Below are positions 36,351-45,723 of a DNA stretch of 59,636 bases, piece by piece. The translations under genes were made by a program, and so were the position numbers. The first letter of the stretch is position 1. Every line of letters starts with the position of its first letter. Under the pieces are notes generated by a model. That model saw only the letters and a program-made list of their open reading frames with translations, was not told the origin of the DNA and did no database searches. Location of the stretch: NCBI RefSeq assembly GCF_020329485.1, contig NZ_JAGKJI010000041.1, positions 1 through 59,636 of the forward strand, in the 5' to 3' direction. Source of the stretch: Bradyrhizobium cenepequi. Lineage in GTDB: Bacteria > Pseudomonadota > Alphaproteobacteria > Rhizobiales > Xanthobacteraceae.

Positions 36351-37431
36351 TGTACCGAAAATTTAAGCTCGCGTGTAGTGATGGTGAAGACCGCCGAGGA
36401 TGGCGTGTGATTGGATGCTTCCGATTCGCTGAATCGGGCGAGTGACGGGCGCATCATTATTCAAGGATCGGTGCGTTCGGACGCGATTGTAATAGTCGGC
36501 GTAGGATTTTAGGACCCGACGCAAATGCATCTCGCCCAAGACAATGATGTGGTCCACACATTCACGCCGGATCGATCCGATCAGCCGTTCGGCCAAGCCA
36601 TTCTGCCAGGGCGGGCTGGTGCAGTAGGCCTGTCGCGGATGCCCATGGCGCGCAATCGGCGCGTAACGAGGCTGCCATAGATGTGGTCACGATCGCGAAT
36701 GAGGTATTTTGGAGCCTGATCCCAAGGAAAGGCCTCGGTGATCTGACGTGCAACCCATTCCGCCGTCGGATTCTTTGTGACGTTGATCCAGGCCAAGTTT
36801 CTGCGGTCCAGTCGGATGATGACGAAGGCATAGAACAGGTCGAAACCGATCGTCGGAACCACGAACAAGTCCATGGCGGCGATGTCCGGCGCGTGGTTAC
36901 GCAAGAAGGTCTGCCATCCCTGGCTTGGTGGGCTTCGACGCTTGACCATGTACTTGGCAACGCTCGATTGCGCGACCTCGAACCCAAGCTTGAGCAGTTC
37001 GCCATGAATACGCGGTGCTCCCCAAAGCGAATTATCGATGCTCATTTGCCGGATCAGTGCCCGCAATTCAGTATCGATCGGCGGTCGCCCTCCCCGTGGG
37101 CGCGACCTCCGGCGCCAGTGGCGGCGAAGCCGGCCCGGTGCCAACGCGCGAGCGTCTCGGGCCGGATGATCGTGAGGACCTGCAAGATCGATGGAAACCA
37201 GCGATAGAGCTGAATGAAGAACCAGCGATCATTGCTCGTGAGCCGGACGCGACCATGCGCCTGCTCAAGATAATCAATTGATGTCGGAGCGCCGCATTCT
37301 CTGCTTCAAGCCGGCTCTTCCACCTGAGAGGCGAAGCCAAGACGGCCAGTACGAAACACAGCAGCCCGATCATTCTTCCAGCTTAGGCGATTCCGTCACC
37401 TCATCAACTCGGATAAAGTTTTCGGTAGACA
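36351..37431 (-). mobile_element. Insertion sequence copy 5 (about 1.08 kb)
   Basis: The left end TGTACCGAAAA at 36351 lacks the outer TG pair; the right end GTTTTCGGTAGACACA at 37418-37433 has one change. It interrupts the VOC dioxygenase gene. Sequence on its two sides does not join into one gene, so DNA was deleted at or after insertion. Confidence 0.82.
36363..37373 (-). pseudogene. Broken mosaic IS transposase (copy 5)
   Basis: Three frames are needed: N-terminus MIGLLCFVLAVLASPL (37373), middle IDTELRALIRQMSIDNSLWG to RDRDHIYGSLVTRRLRAMG, and C-terminus MAERLIGSIRRECVDHIIV to HHHYTRA. The middle matches the copy 1/2 subtype (WINVTKNPTAEW), the end the copy 3/4 subtype (LRRVLKSYADYYNRVRTH). 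It is inactive. Confidence 0.8.
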
Positions 37432-37475
37432 CAGCAGTGTTAGGAGCCTACGAAACGATGATTTCGCAGCGGAGA

Positions 37476-37766
37476 TCAATGCTTCGATTCGAGGATGACG
37501 ACGACCCCAGTCGGTTCGGGTTCGTGCGCTGCCAGTTTGGTCTGATCCGCGTCACTCCAAGAAGCAAGATTCACAATCTTGCCGCTTTGGGTATCTCCTT
37601 CGGAGGCTTCTTCGGGTTCCAGAACGTTAAGCCCACTGCTGTCGAGAAAGAATGTATGCTCGCCAAACATGCTGTTAAGTTGAGGCACCACCGGATGATC
37701 ATCAGGGAGAGCCTTGGCGTCGAATTGGCTCAAGGTTCGTTCTACCTGTGCTGAATTCAATTTCAT
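37476..37766 (-). CDS. Hypothetical acidic protein, 96 residues
   Basis: A near-perfect AAAGGAGTGAGCC precedes the ATG (MKLNSAQVERTLSQFDAKAL), strong support for a real gene. The protein is acidic and hydrophilic (LEPEEASEGDTQSGK), with no membrane span or known motif. It lies alone between IS copy 5 and a gene-poor stretch. The function is unknown. Confidence 0.65.
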   Translation of the reverse strand: MKLNSAQVERTLSQFDAKALPDDHPVVPQLNSMFGEHTFFLDSSGLNVLEPEEASEGDTQSGKIVNLASWSDADQTKLAAHEPEPTGVVVILESKH

Positions 37767-38506
37767 GGCTCACTCCTTTTCGGTAATATTGGCATTTTCA
37801 GCATTGGTGCTTTGAAGGAGGTGTTACACCTGACAAACGGATCGCACGCGACCACTGTCCCGTGGCATTCCAAAATGGTCAGAAGCCTCAAATCTGATCA
37901 CTCTCGCTTCCACACCAAAGGTGTCCCCGGCGCTGATGTGCCTCTGTACTTAAGTCGCTAACCGGATGACGGTTGCAATGTTCCGGAGACAAATCGAATA
38001 GTGAACCGACGGTTCAACGCACCACGTTATGATGAGATGAACGGAGGCTCGGCTTTGATCAGAAGCCAAAACCTCCTTCATCAGTGCCGGTGGGCCGTTG
38101 ATGACGCGCCTCTGCCGTCCGTCCCGCCAAGATTTCTTGCCAGATCTTGTACGTGCGGTCGATGGCTTGGTTCAGCACGGCATCTTCCACAACATCACAT
38201 AACCTGACGGACACGGCCCTGACTTCGGCACCCGTTGCGACGCGGCCGTTCCCCGACCCCTCGGCTAGGGCGGCTCCCCGCGCGCGCCTGCGTCGGCGTG
38301 ACAGGTCTTGCCTACGATGCTTTGATCGAAATCGATTTGATCTGTCGGCGACCTGATTGAGGCACGACTATGCCGGCCGCGAGCGAACACCAAAGGAGCA
38401 AAAGAATGCTTCTCCGCTCGAAACCGCGTATCGCCAGGTCCGGGCATGTCCTGCGCTCGCACTCTGTCACACGCGACGGGCTATCGCCCGCAGCTTTGGA
38501 GACTCC
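37767..38506. other. Gene-poor region with a possible decayed minus-strand ORF
   Basis: About 740 bp. A minus-strand frame ending at the TGA of 38059-38061 reads VRLCDVVEDAVLNQAIDR, then TYKIWQEILAGRTAEAR, which looks like former coding sequence. I find no ATG with a ribosome site for it. The promoter of the hydrolase at 38507 should lie in the right part. Confidence 0.35.
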
Positions 38507-39367
38507 ATGGTAGATGACACCCTCTCGACGCCTCGGCCGCTCGATCCCCGCGCCAAATGGACCGAATTGTCCCGAGCGGAACGCGACGCCGCCTATGACA
38601 ACAACGCGGCCGTCAAGAACAGCGCGGCCCTGATCGCCGAGCGCGACGAAGCTTCTGGCCGGCTGCGGAAGAGCCTGACGTCGCATCTCGATCTGGCTTA
38701 CGGCGAGCGGGCGAACAACAAGATTGACCTCTACCCCGCCCGCAAGCATGATGCGCCGTGCCTGGTCTTCCTGCATGGCGGCTATTGGCAGCGCAATTCC
38801 CGCGAGCTGTTCGCGATGCTCGTCGAAGGCGTCGCCGCACATGGCTGGTCGGTCGCCATTCCCGGATATTCGCTGGCGCCCGAGGTGTCCCTGACCGGCA
38901 TCGTCGCCGAAATCCCGCGTGCGCTCGACTGGCTTGCCGCGCACGGCGCATCCTGCGGCGTCGCCGGACCGGTCGTCCTGTCGGGTTGGTCCGCAGGCGC
39001 CCACCTCGTTGCGACGGCGCTGGACCATCCAAGCGTCCACGCCGGGCTGGCGATATCAGGCGTCTACGATCTCGCGCCGATCCGCGATACCGGGCTGAAC
39101 AACGCGCTGAAGCTGACGGACGAGGAGATTGCCAGGCTTTCGCCACTTCGCCTGCCCGTGGCGCCAAAACGGCTCGATATCGCCTATGGCGGCAGCGAGC
39201 TCCCGGCACTCGTGTACGATTCAATCAATTTCCACGAAAAACGCACTGCTGCGCAGGCGCCAGGCAAGCTCATTCCGGTCGCAGGCGCCGACCATTTCAC
39301 CATCCTCGAGGCGCTCCGCCGCCCTGACGGCATCCTGGTCGACGCTGCCCGCCGATTGCTGGACTAA
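38507..39367 (+). CDS. Alpha/beta hydrolase, arylformamidase (kynurenine formamidase)-like
   Basis: A 286-residue hydrolase. HGGYWQRNSRELF is the oxyanion-hole HGGxW box typical of kynurenine formamidase-type esterases/amidases. The nucleophile is the Ser in LSGWSAGAHL, and the acid/base end is GADHFTILEAL with the catalytic His. Such enzymes hydrolyse N-formyl-kynurenine or other formamides and esters. I start at the ATG of 38507 (MVDDTL); the open frame upstream is not conserved-looking. It is convergent with the Rieske-containing operon. Given a formamidase and an amidohydrolase 10-15 kb away, a role in the same nitrogen-compound pathway is possible. Confidence 0.82.
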   Translation: MVDDTLSTPRPLDPRAKWTELSRAERDAAYDNNAAVKNSAALIAERDEASGRLRKSLTSHLDLAYGERANNKIDLYPARKHDAPCLVFLHGGYWQRNSRELFAMLVEGVAAHGWSVAIPGYSLAPEVSLTGIVAEIPRALDWLAAHGASCGVAGPVVLSGWSAGAHLVATALDHPSVHAGLAISGVYDLAPIRDTGLNNALKLTDEEIARLSPLRLPVAPKRLDIAYGGSELPALVYDSINFHEKRTAAQAPGKLIPVAGADHFTILEALRRPDGILVDAARRLLD

Positions 39368-39471
39368 AAAAGCTCGAAAGCAACCCCATACAAAGATAGA
39401 CGGCGCCAGCTGGATCCAGGACCGCGCCGCGAATGCCTTACACATCGGGCAAAACAACCGGCACTATGTCA

Positions 39472-39822
39472 TCATCGCCGCGGTTGTCGCCCCTGTGCCT
39501 CAATCCAGACCTGCTCTTCCGTGACCCGGGCCGGATAGAGCCGCAACGGCGGACTTGGCCAGCCTGAAGAGATCCGCCCGTCGCGCAAATCGAACGATGC
39601 CGCATGGCGTGGGCAGAACAGCCGTCCCGCCACGACCTGTCCAAGTCCGAGATCCGCCTGTTCGTGGGGACACGCGCGTTCGCATGCGACGACATCGCCC
39701 TCGTTCCAGATCACGAGCATGTCGAGCCCGGCGACGCTGACGATCGTCTCTGCCTTCAGCCGGCCGATGTCACAGACCGGAATCCACCCTGGCTCGCCCG
39801 CGCGGACAGCCGGATCATCCAC
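39472..39822 (-). CDS. Rieske [2Fe-2S] ferredoxin-like protein
   Basis: A 116-residue protein with one Rieske site: CPHEQADL (Cys-x-His) and CPRHAASFDL (Cys-x-x-His), 17 residues between the two motifs. This is the size and pattern of small Rieske ferredoxins that pass electrons to oxygenases. The GTG start at 39822 overlaps the livF-like stop by 8 bases, so it is translationally coupled and is the last gene of the long minus-strand operon. No oxygenase large subunit is present in the window, so its electron acceptor is unknown. Confidence 0.85.
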   Translation of the reverse strand: MDDPAVRAGEPGWIPVCDIGRLKAETIVSVAGLDMLVIWNEGDVVACERACPHEQADLGLGQVVAGRLFCPRHAASFDLRDGRISSGWPSPPLRLYPARVTEEQVWIEAQGRQPRR

Positions 39823-40531
39823 CGAGATAGGCCTTCCGCACGTGCTCGTTCTCGATCAGCTCGGCGCCGGGCCCGGACAGCACGATGCGGCCGTTCTCGA
39901 GCAAATAGGCGTGGTCGCACATCTCGAGCGCGGCAAACGCATTCTGCTCGACCAGGAGCACCGTGGTGCCGGCATCGCGAATGCTGCGGATGATCGCAAA
40001 GGTCCGCTCGACGATGTTGGGAGCGAGCCCAAGCGACGGTTCGTCGAACATGATCAGCCGCGGCCGCGACATCAGCGCCCGTCCGATCGCGAGCATCTGC
40101 TGCTCCCCGCCGGACAGCGTGCCCGCCGCTTGCCGCCGCCGTTCGGCGAGCCGCGGAAACTCCGTGTAGATGCGATCGCGATCGGCCGCGATCTCACTCG
40201 GACCGCTTCGGAGGTAAGCCCCCATGTCGAGATTTTCCTCGACGCTCATGTGCGGAAACACCCGCCTCCCTTCCGGGCAATGCGCGATTCCGCTCGCCAG
40301 CACGCGGGGTGGCCTGGCCCCGGTAATGTCGATGCCCTCGAAGCGCATCTGGCCCGAGCGCGGCGGCACCAGTCCCGAGATGGCGCGCAACGTCGTGCTT
40401 TTGCCGGCGCCGTTGGCGCCGATCAGCGCGACCAGTTGGCCGGCCTTCACGTCCAGCGAGATGCCGCGCAGCGCAGCGACGCCGCCGTACCCGCACACCA
40501 TGTCGCGGACCTCAAGCACGTCCCGCTCCAT
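39815..40531 (-). CDS. Branched-chain-type ABC transporter ATPase (LivF-like)
   Basis: The second ATPase of a LivFGHMK-type importer: Walker A GANGAGKSTTLRAI, signature LSGGEQQMLAIGRALM, Walker B LIMFDEPSLGLAP. 238 residues, normal for LivF. It overlaps the livG-like gene by 20 bases. In this genomic setting the ligand is more probably an amide or aromatic amino-type compound than leucine. Confidence 0.92.
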   Translation of the reverse strand: MERDVLEVRDMVCGYGGVAALRGISLDVKAGQLVALIGANGAGKSTTLRAISGLVPPRSGQMRFEGIDITGARPPRVLASGIAHCPEGRRVFPHMSVEENLDMGAYLRSGPSEIAADRDRIYTEFPRLAERRRQAAGTLSGGEQQMLAIGRALMSRPRLIMFDEPSLGLAPNIVERTFAIIRSIRDAGTTVLLVEQNAFAALEMCDHAYLLENGRIVLSGPGAELIENEHVRKAYLGG

Positions 40532-41294
40532 GTCCGAGATAGGCCTCGATCACCGCCGGATCGTTGCGGATCATTTCGGGAGTTCCCTCGGCGATGATGC
40601 GGCCGTAGTTCAGCACCACGATGCGGTCCGAGACAGTCATCACCATCGGCATATCGTGCTCGACCAGCAGGATCGTGATGCCGCGGCCGCGGATGTCCCG
40701 GATGAGCTCGACGAAACGGTGGGTCTCCGAGGCATTCATGCCCGAGACGGGTTCGTCGAGCAGCAGCATCGTGGGCTCTGCCGCGAGCGCCAGCGCCACG
40801 CCCACCAGACGCTGCTCACCGTAGGAGAGCGAGCCGGCAGCATCATGCGCACGGCGTTCGAGACCGACCCATTCGATCAGGTCGCTCGCGCGCTTCCGCA
40901 GCTTGCGCTCGGAGGCACGCGCGCCCGGCAGCCCGAGGATGGCATCAAGCAACCGGATCCTGCCCTGGCGATGCAGCCCGATCAGGAGATTGTCGTAGAC
41001 GGTGTCGTTGGGAAAAACGCTGGTGCGCTGGAAGGTCCGGATCAACCCGAGATCCGCAATCTGGTGCGGCTTCAATCCATTGAGCGCGGTATCGCGATAA
41101 GTGACGCGCCCTGCGCTCGGCTCGATGAAACCAGTCATGACGTTGAAGGCGGTGGTCTTGCCGGCGCCGTTCGGCCCGATCAGGCTGACGATCTCACCCT
41201 CCCCCACGGTGAAGCTCATGTCGGAGATCGCGACGAGCCCGCCGAAACGGACCGCGACCTGCTCGATCGTCATCGCAACCGCGTGCGCCGCCAT
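40512..41294 (-). CDS. Branched-chain-type ABC transporter ATPase (LivG-like)
   Basis: The first ATPase: Walker A GPNGAGKTTAFNVM, signature LSYGEQRLVGVALALA, Walker B MLLLDEPVSGMN. I chose the ATG at 41294, which overlaps the livM-like stop by one base (TGATG); the frame is open 52 codons further upstream inside the livM-like gene. 260 residues. Confidence 0.9.
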   Translation of the reverse strand: MAAHAVAMTIEQVAVRFGGLVAISDMSFTVGEGEIVSLIGPNGAGKTTAFNVMTGFIEPSAGRVTYRDTALNGLKPHQIADLGLIRTFQRTSVFPNDTVYDNLLIGLHRQGRIRLLDAILGLPGARASERKLRKRASDLIEWVGLERRAHDAAGSLSYGEQRLVGVALALAAEPTMLLLDEPVSGMNASETHRFVELIRDIRGRGITILLVEHDMPMVMTVSDRIVVLNYGRIIAEGTPEMIRNDPAVIEAYLGHGAGRA

Positions 41295-42340
41295 CACGCC
41301 CCCTTCTTGACGCCGGTTTCCGCGAGGGCCACCGGCGCCAGCGCTGCCGCCCCGCTTCGTCTCCTCACCAACCGCTGCGCGAGTGACGGCACAATGCCGC
41401 GCGGCAGCACGAACAGGATGGCCATCAGCACGCCGCCATAGGCGATCCACTGCGCTTCCGGCGCCATGATCGGACGCAGGGCGACCGGCAGCAGTCCGAA
41501 GATCAGGCCGCCGACGCCAGGACCGGAGAGCGAGCCCTTGCCGCCGCTGATCACCATGATCACCATGGTGACGGTATTGATGAAGGCAAACACTTCGGGA
41601 TCGATGATCCGGATATAGTGCGCGTAGAGACTGCCGGCCGCACCCGCGATCGCGGCCGAGATCACCGCCGCCAGCGTCAGCGTCTTCGTCACGTCGATGC
41701 CGACGGAGACGGCCAGCGTTTCATTCTCCATCAATCCGCGCATCGCGCGGCCGAAATGCGAATGAACGAGGCGCGCGATCAGGAGATAGGCGACAAGACC
41801 CACGACCAGCACGAGATAATAGTTCTGCAGCTTGGTACGCAATGTCAGCTCGCCGAAGCCAGCCAAAGGCAGCGCGATGGAGGGAATATTGGTCAGCGCC
41901 AGCGGGCCTTGCGTCAGCTCGACCCAGTTCAGCGCAACCAGCCGGACGACCTCGGCAAAGGAGATCGTCACGATGACGAAATAGGCACCGCGGACGCGAA
42001 ACGAGAGCAGTCCGACAAAATAGCCGCACAGTCCGGCAACTAGGATCGCGAGTGCCAGGCCGACGATGGGCGGCCAGGGCTCGTGAACCAGGCGAGCGCC
42101 TCCGGGCAGGCCGATGTCGAAGCCGAGCGATGTCAGCGCGCTGACATAGGCGCCGATGCCGAAGAAGGCGATGTGACCGAGACTGAGCTGGCCGGTGAAG
42201 CCGAGCAGCAGGTTGAGACTCATTGCGCCGATGATGAAGATGCCGGTCGTGATCAGCGCGTTCAGCAGATAGGGATCGCGCAGCCAGAGCGGCACCGTGG
42301 CAAGGGCTGCGACCGCGAGAACCGTAATGGCTGCCTTCAT
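41294..42340 (-). CDS. Branched-chain-type ABC transporter permease (LivM-like)
   Basis: An inner-membrane permease of 348 residues with about eight to ten hydrophobic segments. SLNLLLGFTGQLSLGHIAFFGIGAYVSAL is the classical LivM N-terminal block (given here as LLGFTGQLSLGHIAF), and the EAA-like loop is GRAMRGLMENETLAVSVGID. It overlaps the livH-like gene by 4 bases (ATGA). Confidence 0.92.
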   Translation of the reverse strand: MKAAITVLAVAALATVPLWLRDPYLLNALITTGIFIIGAMSLNLLLGFTGQLSLGHIAFFGIGAYVSALTSLGFDIGLPGGARLVHEPWPPIVGLALAILVAGLCGYFVGLLSFRVRGAYFVIVTISFAEVVRLVALNWVELTQGPLALTNIPSIALPLAGFGELTLRTKLQNYYLVLVVGLVAYLLIARLVHSHFGRAMRGLMENETLAVSVGIDVTKTLTLAAVISAAIAGAAGSLYAHYIRIIDPEVFAFINTVTMVIMVISGGKGSLSGPGVGGLIFGLLPVALRPIMAPEAQWIAYGGVLMAILFVLPRGIVPSLAQRLVRRRSGAAALAPVALAETGVKKGA

Positions 42341-43209
42341 CCGACGCGCTCCGCGCGTGCGAACAGGCCGGTTGGCCGGAAGATCAGGACCGCGATGATG
42401 ATCAGGAAGCCCATCGCGTCACGATAACCGGAGGAGACGTAGCCGGCGCCGAGTTCCTCGGCCAATGCCAGGATAAAGCCGCCGACCACGGCACCGGTGA
42501 TGTTGCCGAGACCGCCCAGGATGACGATCGCGAAGGCCTTGACGGCGGCGAGATCGCCCATTTGCGGGAAGATCACGTAAACTGGCCCGAGCAGAGCTCC
42601 CGCAGCGGCGGCCAGGCTGGAGCCGATCGCGAACGTCGAGGTATAGATCAGATCGACATTGACGCCCATCAGCGACGCCGTGTCCTGGTCCTGGAACGTC
42701 GCCCGCATCGCGCGGCCGAGGCTCGTCCTGTTGATCAGGAGGTATGTCACGAGAATCAAGAGCGCCGCGGCGGCGAGCACGAACAGGCGCAGCCAGGACA
42801 CCGACACCGGTCCGAGCACCAGCGGCGCCTCGGGAAACGGCGCTGCCACCGACTTCGCGACGCCGCCCCAGATCCACAGCGTGCCCGACTGCATCGCGAT
42901 CCAGGCACCGATCATGACCAGCATCGTGGTGTCGATGTCGGAGCCCCGCAGCGGGCGCAGCAGCGTCAGTTCGATGGCTGCGCCGAGCAGCCATCCGGCC
43001 AGCACGGCCACGGGGAGCGCGAGAAAGAAGTTCAGCCCGAGCTGTTGCACCACGATGAACATGACGTAGGCGCCGAACGTGTACAGCACGCCGTGCGTGA
43101 AGTTCACGACGTTCATGATGCCGAAGATCAGCGTGAGCCCGATGCCGAGCAGCGCATAGGTGCCGCCAAGCACGAGCATGTTGACCAGATGCTGTAGAAA
43201 CTCGTTCAA
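42337..43209 (-). CDS. Branched-chain-type ABC transporter permease (LivH-like)
   Basis: A 290-residue permease with the LivH block LIFGIMNVVNFTHGVLYTFG near the N-terminus and the cytoplasmic loop LGRAMRATFQDQDTASLMGV. It precedes livM as usual and follows the binding protein gene by 71 bp. Confidence 0.92.
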   Translation of the reverse strand: MNEFLQHLVNMLVLGGTYALLGIGLTLIFGIMNVVNFTHGVLYTFGAYVMFIVVQQLGLNFFLALPVAVLAGWLLGAAIELTLLRPLRGSDIDTTMLVMIGAWIAMQSGTLWIWGGVAKSVAAPFPEAPLVLGPVSVSWLRLFVLAAAALLILVTYLLINRTSLGRAMRATFQDQDTASLMGVNVDLIYTSTFAIGSSLAAAAGALLGPVYVIFPQMGDLAAVKAFAIVILGGLGNITGAVVGGFILALAEELGAGYVSSGYRDAMGFLIIIAVLIFRPTGLFARAERVG

Positions 43210-43280
43210 ATTCTATTCCCGAATGATCCGCATGTCGGCGAGGGCCGCGATACGCCGCCCTCGCCCAGGATTGGCTGACG

Positions 43281-44435
43281 TCAGAGCGCCTTCATAGCGA
43301 CCTTGCCGTCGTTGATCTCGATGAGATAGACGTTCGGCTGGCTCTGTCCGCTCTCCTTGCCTTCGGGGCCGGACTTGCGGAACACGATGTCGCCGTTGAG
43401 CCCCTTTACGTCGATGTCCCAGAACGCCGCCTTGATCGCCGCCGGCTCGGCCTTGCCCGCCTTCTCGATCGCGGCCGCCGCGGTGCGGATGCCGTCATAG
43501 CCGCGGAAGCTCTCGGTGCAGCCGGCGAACTCGAAGCCGCGCTTCTTCCATTCCGAGATGAAGTAATTGGTCGCCTCTGGGTTCGGCGTCTTGTCGGGGA
43601 ACCATGGCAGGAAGGTCGTCAGGTGCATGGTGCCGTTGGCGGCAGCTCCAGCCTGGGCGATGATCTGGTCCGGATTCTGCGAACCGCCGGTGGTGATGAT
43701 GCGCTTTTTCAGCCCCAGCGCGGCCGCCTGCTTGAAGATCAGCGTCAGCTGGTCGACCGCGGTCGTGACGATGACCGTCTCGGAATCCGAACTCTTGATC
43801 TTGGAGAGCTGGGCGCTCATGTCCTGCGCCCCCTGGTCCATGGTTTCGACCAGGCCGATGCCGATCCCCTTGTCCTTCATCATCTTGCTGAAGTCCTCGG
43901 CCGTGCCGCGCCCCCAGTCGTTGTTGATGACGAGGAAGTCGACCTTCTTCAGAGCAAGCTTGTCGACGATCCCCTTGAACGCCGCGGCCTCGACCGCCGA
44001 GGGCGGGGAGATGCGGAAGATGAAGGGATTACCGGTCGTCGTGATCTTTCCCGAGGACGAGGTCTCCACCACCATCGCGGTCTCATATTCCATCAGCTTC
44101 GGCATCACCGCGAGAGTCAGGCTCGAGCCCCAGGCGCCCATCAGGACGGGCACCTTGTCGCTGGTGATGAGCTTCTCCGCAACGGCCGCCGCTTCGGTCG
44201 GGTTGCTCTTGTTATCCTCGATCACGAGCTCGATTTTCTTGCCGAGAATGCCGCCCTTGGCGTTGATCTCGTCGGCGGCGATCTTGGCGCCGTTGACGAC
44301 GTAGGTGCCGGACGCCGCGAACGCGCCGGTGAGCGGCTCGTTGACGCCGATCTTGATGGTCTGCGCCGCTGCGGCGCCGCCGAACAAGGCCGTTGCCACC
44401 GCCATTGCCGGAACAAGTCCAAGTGCTCGTGTCAT
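43281..44435 (-). CDS. Branched-chain-type ABC substrate-binding protein (LivK-like)
   Basis: Periplasmic binding protein (Peripla_BP_6 type). Signal peptide MTRALGLVPAMAVATALFGGAAAAQ (segment GLVPAMAVATALFGG), then IKIGVNEPLTGAFAASGTYV and EIELVIEDNKSNPTEAA-like sequence. The ATG at 44435 follows GGAGAGACAAA; the upstream extension of the frame is not coding. 384 residues. It lies 82 bp after the hydroxylase small-subunit gene, so transporter and hydroxylase are probably co-transcribed. Confidence 0.9.
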   Translation of the reverse strand: MTRALGLVPAMAVATALFGGAAAAQTIKIGVNEPLTGAFAASGTYVVNGAKIAADEINAKGGILGKKIELVIEDNKSNPTEAAAVAEKLITSDKVPVLMGAWGSSLTLAVMPKLMEYETAMVVETSSSGKITTTGNPFIFRISPPSAVEAAAFKGIVDKLALKKVDFLVINNDWGRGTAEDFSKMMKDKGIGIGLVETMDQGAQDMSAQLSKIKSSDSETVIVTTAVDQLTLIFKQAAALGLKKRIITTGGSQNPDQIIAQAGAAANGTMHLTTFLPWFPDKTPNPEATNYFISEWKKRGFEFAGCTESFRGYDGIRTAAAAIEKAGKAEPAAIKAAFWDIDVKGLNGDIVFRKSGPEGKESGQSQPNVYLIEINDGKVAMKAL

Positions 44436-44517
44436 TTTGTCTCTCCAAATCCCACGCTGTTGATTTCTAGGCAGTCTAGGCTTCGTCGCTCCGCGGTGCG
44501 CGAATACACCGATCCGT

Positions 44518-45723
44518 TCATCCCGCGCCGCCTCGCTTGGCGAAGACACGGCCAAGGAGGCGCGCGACCCGGGCACGCAAGACGTCGGAGACAATCGACC
44601 AACCGCTGAGCTCCACCGGGACCGCCTCTTGCGGCGCGGCACCCGACATGTGGCGATCGAGATTGGCGGCGAAGTCCGCAACCAGGCGTCTGGAGAGATC
44701 CCTCACCAGGCCGGGCCGGCCGACCTGGACCAGCATTCCCGTGAGCGTGTAGCCGATCGACACCTCGACAGTAGTTGCCGTGCCGCCCTCAAGCGGGATC
44801 AGGCGATAGCGGATTTCACCTTGGGTCGCCGAATGGCTGCGCTGGTCGGTGCCGATGCCGACAATGCGGCCGGAAAGCGTCGCGGCATCGCGTTCGACGC
44901 GTGCAGCTCCCACGAAAGCCGCTACGATCGGCCCGAGCCTGACGCGGATCGCGCCTTCGACGCGCTTCGGGCTCGGCGGCGCCGTGAGCGATACGCCGGG
45001 AAGGCAGGCTGCGATATCAGCGATATCGTCGAACATCGCAAACACTTTTGCCGGCGCATGCGGCAGCGTGAAGCGCTGATCGAGAATGGTCGCCGGGGTA
45101 AAGTCCGGAATGACGTTCGGCGCGTTACGATCTGAGGCCGACGCCAACGACTGCCGCGCAGTTCGCGGCGACTGTTCGTCTCGACCGGGCGTGGCCTGGC
45201 CTGATCCGGCAGGGCCAAGACTGGTCCGACCGCCGGCGGGCTGCGGCGCGACGTTGCGCGCGCGCCGGGCCTCGATCACGGCCTGTACCGCCCGCACGAT
45301 CCCGACATAACCGGTGCAGCGGCAGAGATTGCCGCTCAGGCCGACTCGGATTCGCCGCTCGTCGGCATCGGGCAGACGCAGCACCAGGTCGCGCGCGGAG
45401 ACCAGCATCCCCGGGGTGCAATAGCCGCATTACAGGGCGTGTTCCCGGGTGAAGGCGGCGCGCAGCTCGGCCGTGACCTCGTCCTCGTCGAGGCCTTCGA
45501 TTGTGGTGATGTCGGCGCCCACGCACGCCGCCGCATAGGTGATGCAGGACCGCGCCGGCACGCCGTCGAGCAGCACTGTGCAGGCGCCGCATACGCCGTG
45601 TTCGCAGCCGAGATGCGTGCCGGTCAGATCGAGCTTGTCGCGCACGAAATCGGCAAGGCTGGTGCGCGGCTCGGCCAGCGCCTCGACCGCGCGACGGTTG
45701 ACGTTGAGGGCAATCGTGTTCAT
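44518..45723 (-). pseudogene. CoxS-CoxG fusion of a molybdenum hydroxylase, in-frame ochre codon
   Basis: The first part is a [2Fe-2S] small subunit: LGCEHGVCGACTVLLDG holds the plant-type cluster, and CGYCTPGM ... LCRCTGY the second cluster. The second part (from DFTPATILDQRFTLPHAP on) is a CoxG/SRPBCC domain, thought to help assemble or localise such enzymes. Between EHAL and CGYC codon 98 is TAA (45430-45432), where the family has a conserved Gln (CAA or CAG). The frame is otherwise continuous over 402 codons. Without readthrough only the first cluster domain is made, so the hydroxylase should be inactive. A C-to-T transition or a sequencing error would explain it. It overlaps the FAD-subunit gene by 4 bases. 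Confidence 0.8.

Noticed and set aside
39815..44435. Housekeeping leucine/isoleucine/valine transporter
   Set aside because: The family is right, but the genes are continuous with the hydroxylase operon and a Rieske gene; paralogues in such settings usually import other ligands, so no liv symbols were assigned.
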